NCBI GenBank assembly: GCA_902729315.2
Contig: LR746269.1
Coordinates: 1,126,501 to 1,190,500 of the forward strand
DNA from: Spirodela intermedia
Taxonomy: Eukaryota > Streptophyta > Magnoliopsida > Alismatales > Araceae
Reading direction: 5' to 3'
DNA: 64,000 nucleotides
In this document: positions 24,056 to 36,766 of the stretch, in pieces
Position numbering within the stretch: the stretch's first letter is position 1
How the letters are laid out: each line of letters opens with the position of its first letter
Position numbers and translations under genes: made by a program
Notes under the pieces: generated by a model
The model's database searches: none
What the model was told of the DNA's origin: nothing
What the model saw: only the letters and a program-made list of their open reading frames with translations

Positions 24056-27000
24056 AGCCCAAGACTAGGAATCTTTTAGAAGGTCAATCAGCATGGAAAA
24101 CAGACTTGGGCTGATGGAGGGAGGGAGAGAGGGAGAGAGAGAACAGCCCGAGACTAGGAATCTTTTAGAAGGCCAATCTGCATGGAAAACAGGCTTGGGC
24201 TGGTGGAGGGAGGAGGGAGAGAGAGAAAGAGAGAGAGGACGCATACCAGTCAATGCTTCTACGGTGGCTATGAAATTCTTCACTGCCAGGCCGCCTTCGT
24301 CGACGAGCACAGACGTTGCTCGAGCTTTCACAGCTGCTTCGGGCTCTTCAAAGCGGATGTACCCCGACTCTTCTCCCATTCTGTAATCGATGTACTACCA
24401 TGACAGAAAACAGAAAAACAAGATAATATCAGAATCACTCAAGCACACAGCAGAAAATTATCAAACCAGTACAAAATATAAAATATTGCAGAGATTCAAA
24501 TAAAGATAATATCTGTATGAGCAGAAGGTGATGATCAGGGAATGTGGGCTCTCTTGGAAGAAAATATAGAAAAAATAGCTTTAGAACCCCTCGAGGACAA
24601 GGCAGAGAATTGTGAAATCAAGACAGTACAAAAATGCAAAATACCTCATGAATTAAAACAATAACTTATATTTCTACTAAAAGAAAGTGATGAGCAGGGA
24701 GATTTTTACATAAATTTAAAATTTTAGTATGCAAAAATAAATCCTCAGATCACATTGGTACCTTCACATTTCCGAATTTCTGGAAAACCTGTCTGAGGTC
24801 CTCCCGTGTGACTATGTCCTTGCTGGCGGCAGCTGATGGCGGGTTCTCACCACCATCTGCTGCCTCTTCGGTTCTCTTCTCATCACCCTCTTGAGCGGCG
24901 TTATCTTCAGCGTCCTCCTTTTCAGGCGCATTTTCTGCGATCTCCTCATCCGCATCCTCTGAAGATTTGCCTCCATTCGCATCAACAGCCTCCAAAGTCT
25001 CCTGTTCACTCTCTTCTTTTGAAGGTCCAGCGGAGTTGGAGACCTCCCCGTCAACCGTCTTCCCGTCAGGAGCACTTTCCTCTGTAGGTCCATTTTTATG
25101 CTTTAGCTTGAAGGAGATGATCAATCCCTTTGGGAAGCTGGATCGACAAAGATGACCCAGATAAGGAACGGCAGATCAATCACCACGGTGGATAACAAAC
25201 CATGACGATAAAGTTTTAAGGACTGACCCTCCATTGGTTTGACCTCCAGCCTTCTTGGAACGAATATTTTCATAGTGCTCCCTGATTTTTTCCCTCTCAA
25301 CATCAAAGTCCTTCCTGTATTTAAAAAATAAAATAAAATATATACATATATGATGGAACTAAAGAAATGCAATAGAATCTAATCAGAATAATGATCACAT
25401 AAATGCAATAGAATCGAGAAATAAAAATGCTTACTTAGGCCTCAGCTCCAGGTCTGCGCCCTCATAAATCAATTTTTCAGTCAAAATCTTCTGGACGTCG
25501 TCATCCTCTGAAAACTCAACCAATGCAGAGCCACAAAAGTGCTTCTTGTCTGCAGCATGGCGAGGTAATCTCACGCTATTCACCTGAAATAATTCATGCG
25601 AAAGAGCACGTCACGATAATTGATCAGCGGTAAATAAGGACCTCATGGCTGCAGTCTAGGGTGATAGAACACATTTTCAGGTTCAACAAATGGTCCAGAA
25701 AGATGGGTCATAAGTGCGATCGAGATATGGATGCATCAATGGCTAGGGACATCAAAGGAACGAAGTTTGCCTGCCACTTATATCAGTGCATCTACATCGT
25801 AAAATATTTTCCATGCCAGTGAATATGAAAACCACAGCCCTGTATCTTAAAGTTAGAGGGGAGAATCACCAAGATAGAAACTGACAGATAACCCAGAAAA
25901 AAAAAATGGACAGACCGAGTGCAGAGTATTTTATTGGATTTTTTCCCTCTTGACGTAAAGGCTGGTTATCAGGTATTTTAGTAAGCAGATGGTAGCATGA
26001 ACCCCCCCGGTTCTACACATTACTTAGGTTTCATAGCAGATAAAGAAATAGATGAGATATGCAACGCGATATTGGTAACAATAGTGTTTCATATATGATT
26101 AAAAATTGTGTATAGTATTCAATACCAAAATCAAAACTAAATCATAATTATAATGATAATTTTCAGTATTTAACCCCTAATTCGGTCGCATCATTCAAAG
26201 GGAAGGTCTCCAAGGAGTTTTTCTTCCCCTAAAAATATGCAATCAACCCAAAATTTGTTAGGGATCCATGCGAATCTATTGATGTTTCTGGTACGACTGA
26301 TAAAAATAATGTTCATGTGATTTTCGACCAATTGGATGATATTGATGGCAGAATTTCCAATATCTGCTGAATGACGCAACCAAGGTTTAATGCGCCATAG
26401 AGCGATAGACATAAAAAATATATAATTACGGTCATCTACATCCATTTTGGCAATTTATTCAGGTCTTAGTAACCGTAGAACTCAAAATCAATGAGAAAGA
26501 AGTCATGACCTACAAATGGCAAAAAGGTGATAACGGGAAAATGTTCACATTTTCATGAGAAATTAACATTTTCGAATATGTACATCTAAACTTGAACAAA
26601 CACAAGGATAAAAACGAAAAAACTAGTAAGAAAAGGAAGAAAATATTGAATTGAATAAGAGAGACATGATCTCTGGTCTTTGGTAGTATTGGCATAAGAA
26701 AACCTAATGCCAAGTTTTGATTAAACATTTTTTACATCAGTAAGGGCGTCAAGTACTAAAATAAACTCAAAGTACCTTTCCATATTGTTTGAAGAAGGAT
26801 TCCACGTCTTCCAGTTTAGCATCGTATGGTAAAGGTGAAGCAGCAACAGTCCTTGAATCCACCTGCTCTATAACCTCTTCTGGCTTCAGCAGCTCAGTAC
26901 TCCTACCAACCCTCTTACCTGTAAGATCATGGGCATAAAGACCTGTCCGATAACTGCGAAACGCTTCTGACTCTAGTTCATTGCAATGCATTCGATTTTA

Positions 27001-27734
27001 AATGGCCAGAGATGGATAAATGGAGAGCACGGCAAGATGCCAATTCGTGTGAGCCAAGGATTTTAAGGGGAATTTCGGTATTATTTCATAGGACTAATGC
27101 ATATTTTTTTCCCAAACAAGAAGTTGGTAAGTTTGTGAAAGACCCGATGGCAGAATTCGTCTCTTTTCACTGGAAAGATGCGAGGATGGGTCGTATATAT
27201 TTTTCGATGTCAACATTAAGCATCAACGGTCAGTGGTATGGTCTAAGAGAACGGAAAATGTACCGTCTTCGGAAATTTTCAGGAGGGCAGATTTTCTGAG
27301 AGTCTCCGCGACTGATAAAACAACCTCTTCTGGAACTTCTTCTGGCTTCACGGTGCCTAATCCGAGATGGCCTCGCATCCGAGTGAAGGAACAGATTAAA
27401 CTCAGGCTGACCACTGCATACAGTTTCGACATCAAAAATCATTCCACGAAAAGCCAACTGAAATCAATTCTTCCGTCCCAATAAAGAAGAATCGACCGAA
27501 CTGATGATACGATGGGCAAAGACTCACATCCGTCTTCGTTTTCGCTGACAGCATTCTTCAGAAAATTGTCTCGGGGAAGATTGCTGTCGCTGAAGTAGAA
27601 CTCGACCTGAAACGGGGAAAAACCCTTGAGAGAGAGACAGACACAAAACTGAGTCGTCATTAAAAACTTTCCGGACACCCCACCTGTCTGAGAACTTTCT
27701 TCGCCTGCTCTCCTTCGAGGGCTTCGATCGCCAT
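23565..27734 (-). CDS. LA1: La protein (La motif plus two RRMs)
   Basis: Nine exons (27684-27734, 27528-27606, 27264-27413, 26776-26918, 25435-25583, 25228-25314, 24762-25137, 24247-24394, 23565-23752) give 439 residues in continuous frame. Order: La motif (VEFYFSDSNLPRDNFLK, residues about 18-100), first RRM (TVAASPLPYDAKLEDVE to ALVEFSEDDDVQK), a KGLIISFKLK segment, an acidic Glu/Asp/Ala linker, a C-terminal RRM (DLRQVFQKFGNVKYIDYR, ESGYIRFEEPEAAVKA), and an Arg/Gly-rich tail ending KAAKVSA. La binds UUU-OH ends of RNA polymerase III transcripts and helps pre-tRNA maturation in the nucleus. Layout matches Arabidopsis LA1. It is head-to-head with the LCV-like gene. Confidence 0.95.
24054..24225. 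repeat. tandem duplication, about 89 bp, in a La intron
   Basis: The segment starting ACAGCCC at 24054 recurs at 24143 with a few substitutions, each copy followed by a purine-rich tract. It lies entirely in the last intron of the La gene. Confidence 0.85.
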
Positions 27735-28829
27735 GGAGGGATACAGGAAGGAATCTCTCGAGAAACCTGTGACGCCCGCACCGACCACCGGAGAGAGCGC
27801 TGAAGAGAGTCTTCTAGGGTTTTGGGGAGGTATTTAAAGGCACCTCCAACCTTCAAAACCTCCGCAACGAATTAATCCCGTTGAACTTAAATCGCGGACC
27901 ACGCCCTCGCGGCGCCGATTCTATGTCCTTCCTCGTGGTTCACCGGCGCATTGGACCGCAATCAGAAAATTGCCCCATATCATTTCTTTTTCCATGTCAG
28001 ATGGAAAATAATGGAAAATTAAATATTCCATTATTTTATCAAAAAATATTTAAATTATTATAAATATAGTATGCCCAGAAGAGTACCCGGTCCGTTTACA
28101 AATCCCATATCTGCCCCCCAAAAAAGCCCAAATTTGAAAAATACACCCCGGGGGAAGGGAGCGTTGACTGAACCTCTTGGCCTACCGAAGTCTGGAGTCA
28201 ACCCGCATAAATCATCGTTATTAATCACCCTGCAGAGCCGGGTACTTAACGACTTCCTTAAATGGGCCGATTTGGAGAATTTAGGCCCGCCTGCCCACAT
28301 GATATGGCGCAACTGTCATCCACCCACCTGAAGAGGAAGGTAGAAAGTTAAATTTAACGTAATAATAGTACTACAATAATAGTAGAACATATTAGGGGGG
28401 TAAAATAAATAATGATAGTCGCCGGGTACTCGATGACTTCCTTAAATGGGCCAATTTGGAGTTTTTAGGCTCTCCAGCCCACATAAAGAGAAGATCTGGT
28501 GTTAGAAAAATAAATTTAACGTACTAATGGTACTATAATAATAGCATAACATATTAGGGCGGTAAAATAAATAATGGTACTCGATGACTTCATTAAATAG
28601 GCCGATTTGGAGTCAAGGCCCCCGAGCCCACGTGATATGACGCGGGCGCAACGGTCATCCTCCTGAAGAGAAGATCCGGATGTTAGAAAAATAAATTTAA
28701 CGTAACAATGGTACTACAATAATAGTTGAACATAATAGGGGGGTGAATAAATAATGGTAGACTATGTGTATGCATAGAAGTGATATATATATCGAACGGC
28801 CTCCTCCTCGGGGAGGGTGAGGGCAGCTC
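27735..28829. other. divergent region La / LCV-like
   Basis: La leader (27735-27870), then about 370 bp without visible genes, then three diverged tandem repeats (28241-28760) reaching to within 70 bp of the LCV-like ATG. Confidence 0.6.
28241..28760. repeat. three diverged tandem repeats, 150-185 bp units
   Basis: Units begin with GGTACT at about 28241, 28425 and 28576. Each contains a CTTCCTTAAATGGGCC-like segment, a GAGCCCAC-like segment, AAATTTAACGTA and a run ending in AATAAATAATGGTA. Unit 2 lacks part of the middle found in units 1 and 3. Confidence 0.85.
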
Positions 28830-31800
28830 ATGGGCGACGAGAAGTCGCCGATCATGGCTGGCAGAGAGAGGGAGAGAGATCGGGAGCTGCTCATCCCGGG
28901 CGGAGAGGACGCCGCCGATGGCTCAGATTCCAAGGCATCCTCCTCCAACGCCGCATCGCCACACCACCACAACGCAGGGCGTGAGGTCTCCTCAATTCTG
29001 GTTCCCCAGCGCTTCCTCTCTTCCGCTGATCAGGATGCGTTCTTTTCGATTTTATTATTTTTCGTCGGAATTGGAGCTCTCTCGGGTTCTGTTTAATCGG
29101 TATCTAGGGGCTGTTCTTTTAGTCAGGGATTGTTCCACCGTTAATGCGTTTTTATCTGGTTTTCAGTCCGAGTGTAGGCCTTTTGGTTTCGACCATCTGG
29201 CTTCTCTGTTCTTTGAATTTATTTATTTTTTCTGAACAGTGTTTATAACAGGCGTGCCGTACTGCAACATTAGCGATTGTTGTTCGAGCGGTGTCATTTA
29301 TAAGCAATTGACTTTTGGCGATGGTGTTTCATAAATTCCTTGCATGTATCTTTTATGTTCTCTCATACTTTTCTCAAAATGCGCCGTTTTTCCACCGGTC
29401 GAGATTATAAATATCTGTTCTATGTCTAGATTATCTAGTTAGGAGTAGTCCTTATTTCTATTAAGCCATTTCCTATTTACGAGTAGTCTATTCTTTCTTT
29501 AGGGCTCAGATTATTTATTTTTAAATTCGCGATCGGAGGGAACGAATATTTTTTTCTGCTTTATCCCTTCCCCTTTTACTTTTATAAAGAAGGATATATG
29601 CTGTTCTTGATCATCCTCTCTCTCACATTTTAAAGAGGGTAGTGTACCCAGTCATTTTGATCGTCCTTCTTTTGAATGATTTGGTGAAAAAAAATTATAG
29701 GTTTTACCGATGGTCCTCGAAAAATGTTCTTGAACTGTGAATTCCCGAACGGTGCTTTAATGTCACACAGTTGACAGTCACATATTTTATCAACTCTTCC
29801 CGTGTTGTGTACTAACTGATTATTTTTCTGAATGTAGCCTATCCTGTAAAAAGGTTTAGATATCATTTGGAATTTTCCCTTGTAAATTAGGCTTCTCCTC
29901 TGTCCATTTTAATTATTTTCAAGGTATAAATGTAAAAAGTAAGCCTTTTTTAGAATATAATTGTGATGTTTAATGTACATCATACGGTTGATCTAATTTG
30001 ATTGATGGCAACTATGTTACAGGCATTTTACAAAGTTATTCGTAGCTGGGCATCTAAGAAGTTCATGACAGGATGGTGAGTTTCGCCAGCATCCTTATTT
30101 CCTCGTCTGTCTTAACTCACCTTCACAAATGCACGCCCAATGAACCCGCACAGAGCGAAGGACATAGAAACCTAAATGCTATGAACTTTGTTCAGGTTTC
30201 CCTATCGTACTCTGGGAGAGCCATTCCCCAATTATCATGAAAGAAATATCCTGATGCATTTTTTCGCTTCTTTTCAATCCAAAACATCGTGCATGTAAAT
30301 ATGTACTCAACGCTCTGCTGTGATTTTCTATCAGTTGCTTCCTTTTGTTTCTTCCTTCCAGAAATCTATACTTCAAAAAAAATTCTTACATATTAAAAGT
30401 TCATCTGTATGGTAATTAGTTTCAAATGCATCTTCTCTTGGAAAAGTATGTTCAGTAAAGCGTACAGTGGATAAAGTCTTTTAAATACCCCAAATGTAGC
30501 TTTTTTTTAAAATTAGTCAAATGTAGTTTTTTCTTTTTATTTTTCCCCTATGCATACGTGGAAAATGGGTATACGTAATGATGGAAGACTGTAGTGTTCT
30601 TGCAGAAGTGATCTAACATGCAAACAACCATATAATTCAAGGGAGGCTGTAATGAATTTGGGTTTTGCGAGAAATTGTCCCTGTTCAGGATCAATTGAAA
30701 TAATCTCAGGAATAGCTTGCAGTGACTAATCAGGCACATATATTTAGTAGGGATCTGTTGATTTGAAAAATTATCTAGCAACTGTTACACAGTGGCAATC
30801 TAGATCCTGAGCAGCAGCACTGGCATTTACTAGCAGTTAAGATCATTGTTTCGGATAAATCTCATTCATGCACTTGAGTTGGTATCTATCCTGCATTTCT
30901 ACATCCGTTTTGATCTTCTTGCCGCCTCATCAAATGGTAAATTCGCATTGAACCTACTTTATGATGCTCAATAAGTGTGTTTCTTCTTTCATTTTGAAAG
31001 TCGAAAAATGCTGTAATTTATCATAAACAGGGTTAGTGTTTTATCCCTTGTTACTTTCTAATTCGGGATTCTGGAATTCTGTACTCTTCTTAACAATCTA
31101 ATTTGGGGGGATCATTAGTTGGCTCATTTGTGCTGATGACCAATCTGTCAATTCAGCAGATGACATGACTATGGCTAAATATACATACGTGGCATCCTGG
31201 TTAGACTTATATTCTCCGCTTCTTAGACATGATGAGACACTTTGGCATTCAAGTTGGCAAGTAGATAATCAAAGAAGACTGTGAAAGGGAGAAAAGCCAT
31301 TGGTAATGACTAGGACTCTCAAAGAATATGATAAAAACAACTTTTTTTTTGCACAATGCGTCTGAGGAAATGAAAGAAGATACAATTAGTGGGGAAGTAG
31401 AAAGGTAGATGAGGTTGAGGAAAAGTAGGGGAGATCTAGAAGAAGCTTATGAGGGTTTATGGGATTACCATACTTTATTTTGGTATAGTCAATAAATGAA
31501 TCCATCATGTAACGAAACTGATTATCTATAATGTCTGCTCTTGTCGAATATAGTCGGTGAGGTTTTCTTCCTTGCAATGGGCGAAAATATCAATGAATTA
31601 CCAAGCTTCTCAATTCATTCATATGAACACATATTAGCACCAAAATGCTATATTTCGTTAGTTTTATTCATGTATAGGTAAAAGTAACGAATAATAAACT
31701 GCAAACATATTGGACTCTTCATCTGAAATGAGGTTTCCGACCACTGAAGTATCCCTTGATGCTAATGTTTTTACTCCCCACACTTGTCCCCTCTGTTGGT

Positions 31801-34800
31801 CCCGAAGAGATCACAACAGGAACTGAGAGGCGCACACGTGGGGGGTGTGGGGCTGGGGGGGTGTTTGGTGGGGTAGTTGATATTTTCGCATGGGTATAAA
31901 AAGCCTTGATTAATTGTGTTCTTTCCAAACATGATGAATTGACTCCCGTCTGTAAAATAGGAAACCTTAACTTTTTATGCAGCTCACGAGTATTGTAGTG
32001 TTTCTTGGAACTCTCACTTTTTCCTTCTTTTCCACTTCCTTCTGTTAAAGATGATTTTGTTTCCTAAAATTCGAGTGCTAAGTAAAAGCTATTCAAACAA
32101 TCTCAATTTTTCATAAAACTTTACAACAGATCAGTAAAACATAATCTCAGTATTTTGACTAGTGAAAGAATTTATATGAGTGTGTGAAATGACTATTTTA
32201 TCCTTATATATCTTTTGTCACATCATTATATTCATGGCTCTCAACACCCTCCTCCCCCCTTCCCCAAAGACAAACTTTTTTAGCTGAAAATTTTGCATAA
32301 AAATAATTCGCTGTAAATTATTCGAAGATGCATAAAAAGAGTGTGAGTAAAGGTTTTCTTCGTATTTATTGTTGGAAGAAAGACAACTTCGTATTTTCTC
32401 ATTCAGTACAACCTTGAACTTGTTGTTATTGTTTTCTTCATTATATCTTTAATTATTTTTGGTTGGATGCGTGTCTAGAATAAATATATCTAGTAATTTC
32501 TACATAACATAGTTCATTGGTTAATTTTATTTTCCCATCTTGCAGTGTTATTTTGCTTCCAATAGCAATCACATTCTACATCACCTGGTGGTTCATTCAC
32601 TTTTTCGATGGATTCTTCTCTCCAATATATGCTCAACTTGGAATCAACATCTTTGGTGAGTTGAATTTTTTTTCCCACTTTCCATGTCGCGAGTAAAGGG
32701 ATAAGTGGGGTTTAGGGTTTTATTTAGGGTTTAGAAAAGTCCTTATCCTTGTATGTTTCTAGTTTTTTATCTGGAATTAAATGTAGGATCTGTAGTATCT
32801 TTGAAATGTTATATGCCGACGAATCTGGATGTTACATATTTCTGATTATTGCCTTAGCTGTGAATCGTTTCTGGCATGTCTGCTTAGCAACCCTTGAGTA
32901 TAGAGCAAGTTTGGCGATCTTGCTAATTGTTCTGTGACTTGTAAAAATGGAAAAATTGAAGCCAGGTTCTGCTGAATTGATTATGACTAGCACCATTTGT
33001 CACCAAGTCGGGTCAAACTTGAATGACTTTATGTTTATACCCCTATTAAAGTCAACTATTCCATAAGGAGAATACTTTTGATTCATGAAGCTTATATTTT
33101 TTAATCACCAATGTCCTCTTCTTGCATCCTTAATTGTCAGGACTTGGCTTCATAACATCCATAACCTTCATCTTCTTGGTCGGGATCTTCATGTCATCAT
33201 GGCTGGGGGCATCTGTCCTCAACCTTGGTGAGTGGTTCATCAAGCGGATGCCACTTGTTCGCCATATTTATCACGCATCCAAGCAGATTAGTGCGGCCAT
33301 ATCACCTGGTATTAAACTTTCTACTTCTAGTTTTAAGCGTTTATAGTCTTCGATGGTGTATTTATATAGTGCTCATGTTTTCTGTGTACAGATCAGAACA
33401 CGCAAGCCTTCAAGGAAGTGGCCATCATAAGGCACCCCAGGATTGGTGAATATGCCCTTGGATTCATTACTTCGACTGTCCTTCTTCAGGTATGTGATAG
33501 TCCTCTTTCTGTACTTTTCCAGGTATGATCGTACCCATGTAATTAATATTATTTACAATTATCCGTGAGCATACCCCAAAATTCTTGAACTGCTCCATAG
33601 AACAAACATGTCAGGGTTCATCCTCAATTTTGTTATTTATTAAAACTTTCCATTTCATAATTTTATTCATTTACTTATTTATTTCTCCTGATAGCAAACA
33701 ATTGAATTTCGCCTTTCTTTTGCCCGTTTGTTTCCTCTTCAAGCAGGAAATATTTGCTCATTTTTCATAAATTCCCGTTCATCTCATCTCTTTTACTTAA
33801 CTATGAACATTCGGCAATAAGTCAACTTCTTCAAACAGGAGATATTCTCATTGTCTGATCGAAGACCCATGAATCTCAACCCTTTTACTTAAATTAGGAA
33901 CATTCCATGAGAAGTTGACTTCTTGACAAGGCTACCAACCTTATATGCGAAACTTCTAGATGTGGGTTTGAATCAGTGCGCCATTGAAATATTTATGCAT
34001 GCACATCTTATGGAGATTACAAATATGCCGATGTGATGAAAACTCATCTGAATGTATTCTTCATTTCCTGGCAGAGTGAGTCGGGTGAAGAGGAGCTCTG
34101 CTGTGTATACGTCCCAACAAACCACATCTACCTCGGTGACATATTCCTGATCAGCTCCAAGGACGTCATCCGACCAAACCTATCCATCCGTGAAGGCATT
34201 GGTAATCACCTGACAACGTTCCTACTGGTGTTTTTTTTTTTTTTTTTTCTCCGGGCCGGGCCTGGGCCTCATCTAGCCCGGCCCAGATCCTGGTGAATAT
34301 CTCTCTCTCTCTCTCTCTAGGACTGGAAAAAAGCCCAGAAAAAAATTCCTAAAGAAGTGGAAAAAAAAAAAAAAAAAAAAACCTATAAATTCTCCTCATC
34401 CCTAGACTTGATGCAACTCTCTTCTAAATCAGGGCATTGCAATCCTCCTCCCCTTCTTTTCTAGAATATCCATCCATTCATAATATCATTAAATCTTGTA
34501 AGTTTGTGTCTAAGTGATTTCTTGATATTCATCTCCAATAACTTATATTTACAAACCAAGAGAAATTAGATGCTTGTCGCAAGAATTACTCACAAAGTTC
34601 CTCCAGACATCATAACCTGATATTTGGAAGCTTTAGCAAATCTCTGCATTCTAGCATTCCGACAAGTATAATTCCTTCATACGAATATGGAAGGTTCTTT
34701 TAGCATCTCATGCCTCCGCGTACACCTGTGAGAGTGACCCTACTGAAGCCCATTAACACCCTCACATGCTCATTTATGCCCAATTCAACCGCAAGATTCA

Positions 34801-34861
34801 GCAGCAAGAGGTCATCGTGTCTGGGATGCAGATTTCAGCTCCTGTAAATGCATTCAATTAG
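28830..34861 (+). CDS. LIKE COV / COV1-family membrane protein (DUF502)
   Basis: Exons 28830-28985, 30023-30075, 32546-32655, 33141-33308, 33392-33489, 34075-34201 and a proposed last exon 34809-34861 give 254 residues. A hydrophilic N-terminus with an Arg/Glu stretch and HHHN is followed by SWASKKFMTGC, a first membrane helix (VILLPIAITFYITWWF), a second (FITSITFIFLVGIFMSSWL), then KRMPLVRHIYHASKQISAAI, ALGFITSTVLLQ, CVYVPTNHIYLGD and SSKDVIRPNLSIREGI. This is the COV1/LCV family, implicated in vascular patterning and in Golgi/vacuolar trafficking. The last exon would continue EVIVSGMQISAPVNAFN, close to the family's E-(I/V)-V-V-S-G-G-M, but it lies in a tandem duplication and the C-terminus is shorter than I expect. 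Exons 1-6 are secure. Confidence 0.88.
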
Positions 34862-35370
34862 AAAAATGGCCCCATATTTCTTATAATTGATAAATAAGCT
34901 CTCTGAAACCGGATTTTTCTTGGAAGGAAGTCCTTGAAAAAAAGAAGAATATTAGTAGATTTCATTTATACCCAATGAGCAGCAAGCTTCTTCCCATCTT
35001 CCCTGCTGACCCGCTGGCGCTTCTAGATAAAGAGGTCAGCGAGTCTGAGATTTAGATTTAAGCTCCTGTAAATGCAGTCAATTAGAAAAATGACCCTATA
35101 TTTCTTATAATTGATAAATAACCTCCCTGAAACCGGATTTGTTTAGGAACCAAGTCCTTGAAAAAAACAAGAATATTGGTAGATTTCATCTATACCCAAT
35201 GAGCAGCAAGCTTCTTCCCATCTTCCCTGCTGACCCGTTGGTGCTTCTGGATGAAGAAGGGGTCATCTTGTCTGGGATGTAGATCTAATCCCCTGTAAAT
35301 GCCCTGAATTAGAAAAATGACCCCAGATTTCTTATAATTGATGAATAAAACTCCCTGAAAAAATGGAAGT
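34862..35370. repeat. tandem duplication of the LCV terminal-exon segment
   Basis: The segment carrying the proposed last exon (34809 onward) recurs in diverged form at about 35032 and partly at 35261, period near 225 bp. The shared tract includes AGCTCCTGTAAATGCA, TTCTTATAATTGAT and a CCTTGAAAAAAA stretch. The later copies carry stops or substitutions in the exon-like frame. Confidence 0.8.
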
Positions 35371-35940
35371 ATTTTTTGCGCAGAGATCATCGTTTCGGGC
35401 GGTATGTCGATGCCACAGGTTCTCTCCTCTGTGGGCTCCCATTCTATTCAAGTCTGAAGAGCCTGAGAATCTCACAACCTTATCTATCTGTGCCTCGTGC
35501 AAACTGTGGAAGAAGACGATTCTGTTGACCAGGTTTGTGAAAAATTGTTGACCGATTAATCTTCTTCCTTGTACATGCTGCTGGTATTTATTTACCCAAA
35601 ATAGTTAGTTTTATTTATAGTAAACACGAACCATATGCCCATGGCCACCGCAAATGGATATTTTTTTTCTTTTTTTGTTGCCTGGTCAGGGAAGGGAAAA
35701 AAAAAAAAAAAGCTGCCATCTTTCTTAGCTTTGTGCTTTTGGGAATCCTGTAAACCCGGTTCATGTAGTGAAAAGACTAAATTGCCCCTCTCACTGAACT
35801 CCTGGCGCCCAACAAATGGCCCTTGAGATACATAAGAATTATGATCTCTGGAGTGACGGACGCCGTCTCGCTTTTACCTCTAGGGATCATTAGATCGGAC
35901 GGCTAATATGGCGGGATAAGGTTTAGATATCGTAGCTAGG
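35371..35940. other. intergenic
   Basis: A+T- and T-rich sequence without a supported gene. Short open frames here have no recognisable content. Confidence 0.5.
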
Positions 35941-35947
35941 ATCAAAC

Positions 35948-36116
35948 TGGGCCATTGGATCGCGCTAATACGCTTTAAATGAAAATTTCATCACAGGCCA
36001 GTAGAGATAATGGACGGTCAGGATGCCCCGCTTTGAGCCATCCGACGGAGGGGATCTTGCGAGAAGAAGATGGAAGCCCTGAAACCCTTGCCCTAGCAGA
36101 TTTTCTCCTATAAATA
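35948..36116 (+). promoter_or_regulatory. promoter of the snoRNA polycistron
   Basis: A TGGGCC Site II element (35948-35953), a telo-box-like AAACCC (36082-36087) and a clear TATAAATA box (36109-36116) stand just before the first snoRNA candidate. Site II plus telo-box is the known promoter layout of plant snoRNA clusters and ribosomal-protein genes. The start of transcription is expected near 36140. Confidence 0.6.
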
Positions 36117-36232
36117 CGCTCTTTACATCCTTCCTTCTACCCTATTCGCCAAGGTTTACCTCCGTCGTCTTCTCCGCCTCATCATCTTCCTCCTCTCCCC
36201 CTGGTGAAATCTTCCGATCTTACTCTTCTGTT

Positions 36233-36344
36233 CCGGGAGAATGGCGATGACGATTCTGGTAAAGGTCTCGTTCGACGTAATGGCTAACCGCCTTGCCGAC
36301 CATCCTGTTATATCACCACCCATATTCTGAGTCCAACATCCCGG
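36233..36344 (+). ncRNA. candidate box C/D snoRNA, unassigned
   Basis: A near-consensus C box ATGACGA (36247-36253, one mismatch) and D box CTGA (36327-36330) are enclosed by an inverted repeat CCGGGA/TCCCGG (36233-36238 and 36339-36344). The stretch before the D box, ATATCACCACCCATATT, would be the guide, but I cannot place its target. Its position at the head of a snoRNA cluster supports the call. The box spacing (about 75 nt) is normal. Confidence 0.4.
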
Positions 36345-36465
36345 GACCCTACCTCCTCGAGGATCTATGATCCATCTCGCGCTTTTGGATTCCGCGATTC
36401 GTCGTTTACATATTCTCATCGGTTTTAGGTTTTCGACCGGCGTTTTTCTCTTCGTTCCGAGTTCA

Positions 36466-36549
36466 GAGGCCGATGATTCAAACGATTAAATGACAAGCAT
36501 ATGTCTGAATCTGTCTATGTGGACGATCTAATCTTCTCTATGAGGCCTC
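36466..36549 (+). ncRNA. U27: U27 box C/D snoRNA (18S rRNA Am28 guide)
   Basis: A perfect terminal stem GAGGCC/GGCCTC (36466-36471 and 36544-36549) brackets a C-like box (36473-36479) and a D-like ATGA (36540-36543). Upstream of the internal D' box CTGA (36505-36508) lies GACAAGCATATG, a 12-nt complement to the 5' end of plant 18S rRNA (CATATGCTTGTC). Counting five nucleotides from D' places 2'-O-methylation at A28, the known U27/snR74 site. The guide block resembles that of human SNORD27, from memory. C and D boxes are degenerate, as in some plant snoRNAs. Confidence 0.8.
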
Positions 36550-36766
36550 CGGTGTTTCTCTTTGTTCTATCTCGACAGGATTTTGAATAGGGATTAGAAA
36601 AGTGGTTATACCGTGATTTTTCGCCGGTCGACGCATCTATGAAGAACAAATGTCATGCCGTACGTATAACTTAATCGTAGTATTGTCTATATTCCGAGTT
36701 CCGATCGAGTCGATCAACTGTTTATTACCTGGTTTCGCCTAATTGTTCCGCTTCGGATGGCTTCCG

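Noticed and set aside
35190-35390. Minus-strand frame ending KKLAAHWV
   Set aside because: It lies inside the tandem duplication, is not conserved between copies and resembles no protein I know.
36156-36419. Possible small protein gene behind the 36.1 kb TATA box
   Set aside because: The frames have no family features; the first ATG frame stops after 29 codons, and snoRNA signals explain the transcript better.
36561-36700. Possible further H/ACA RNA with GTTATAC/GTATAAC stem
   Set aside because: A 7-bp stem is visible, but no matching hinge and ACA tail could be placed, so it was not called.
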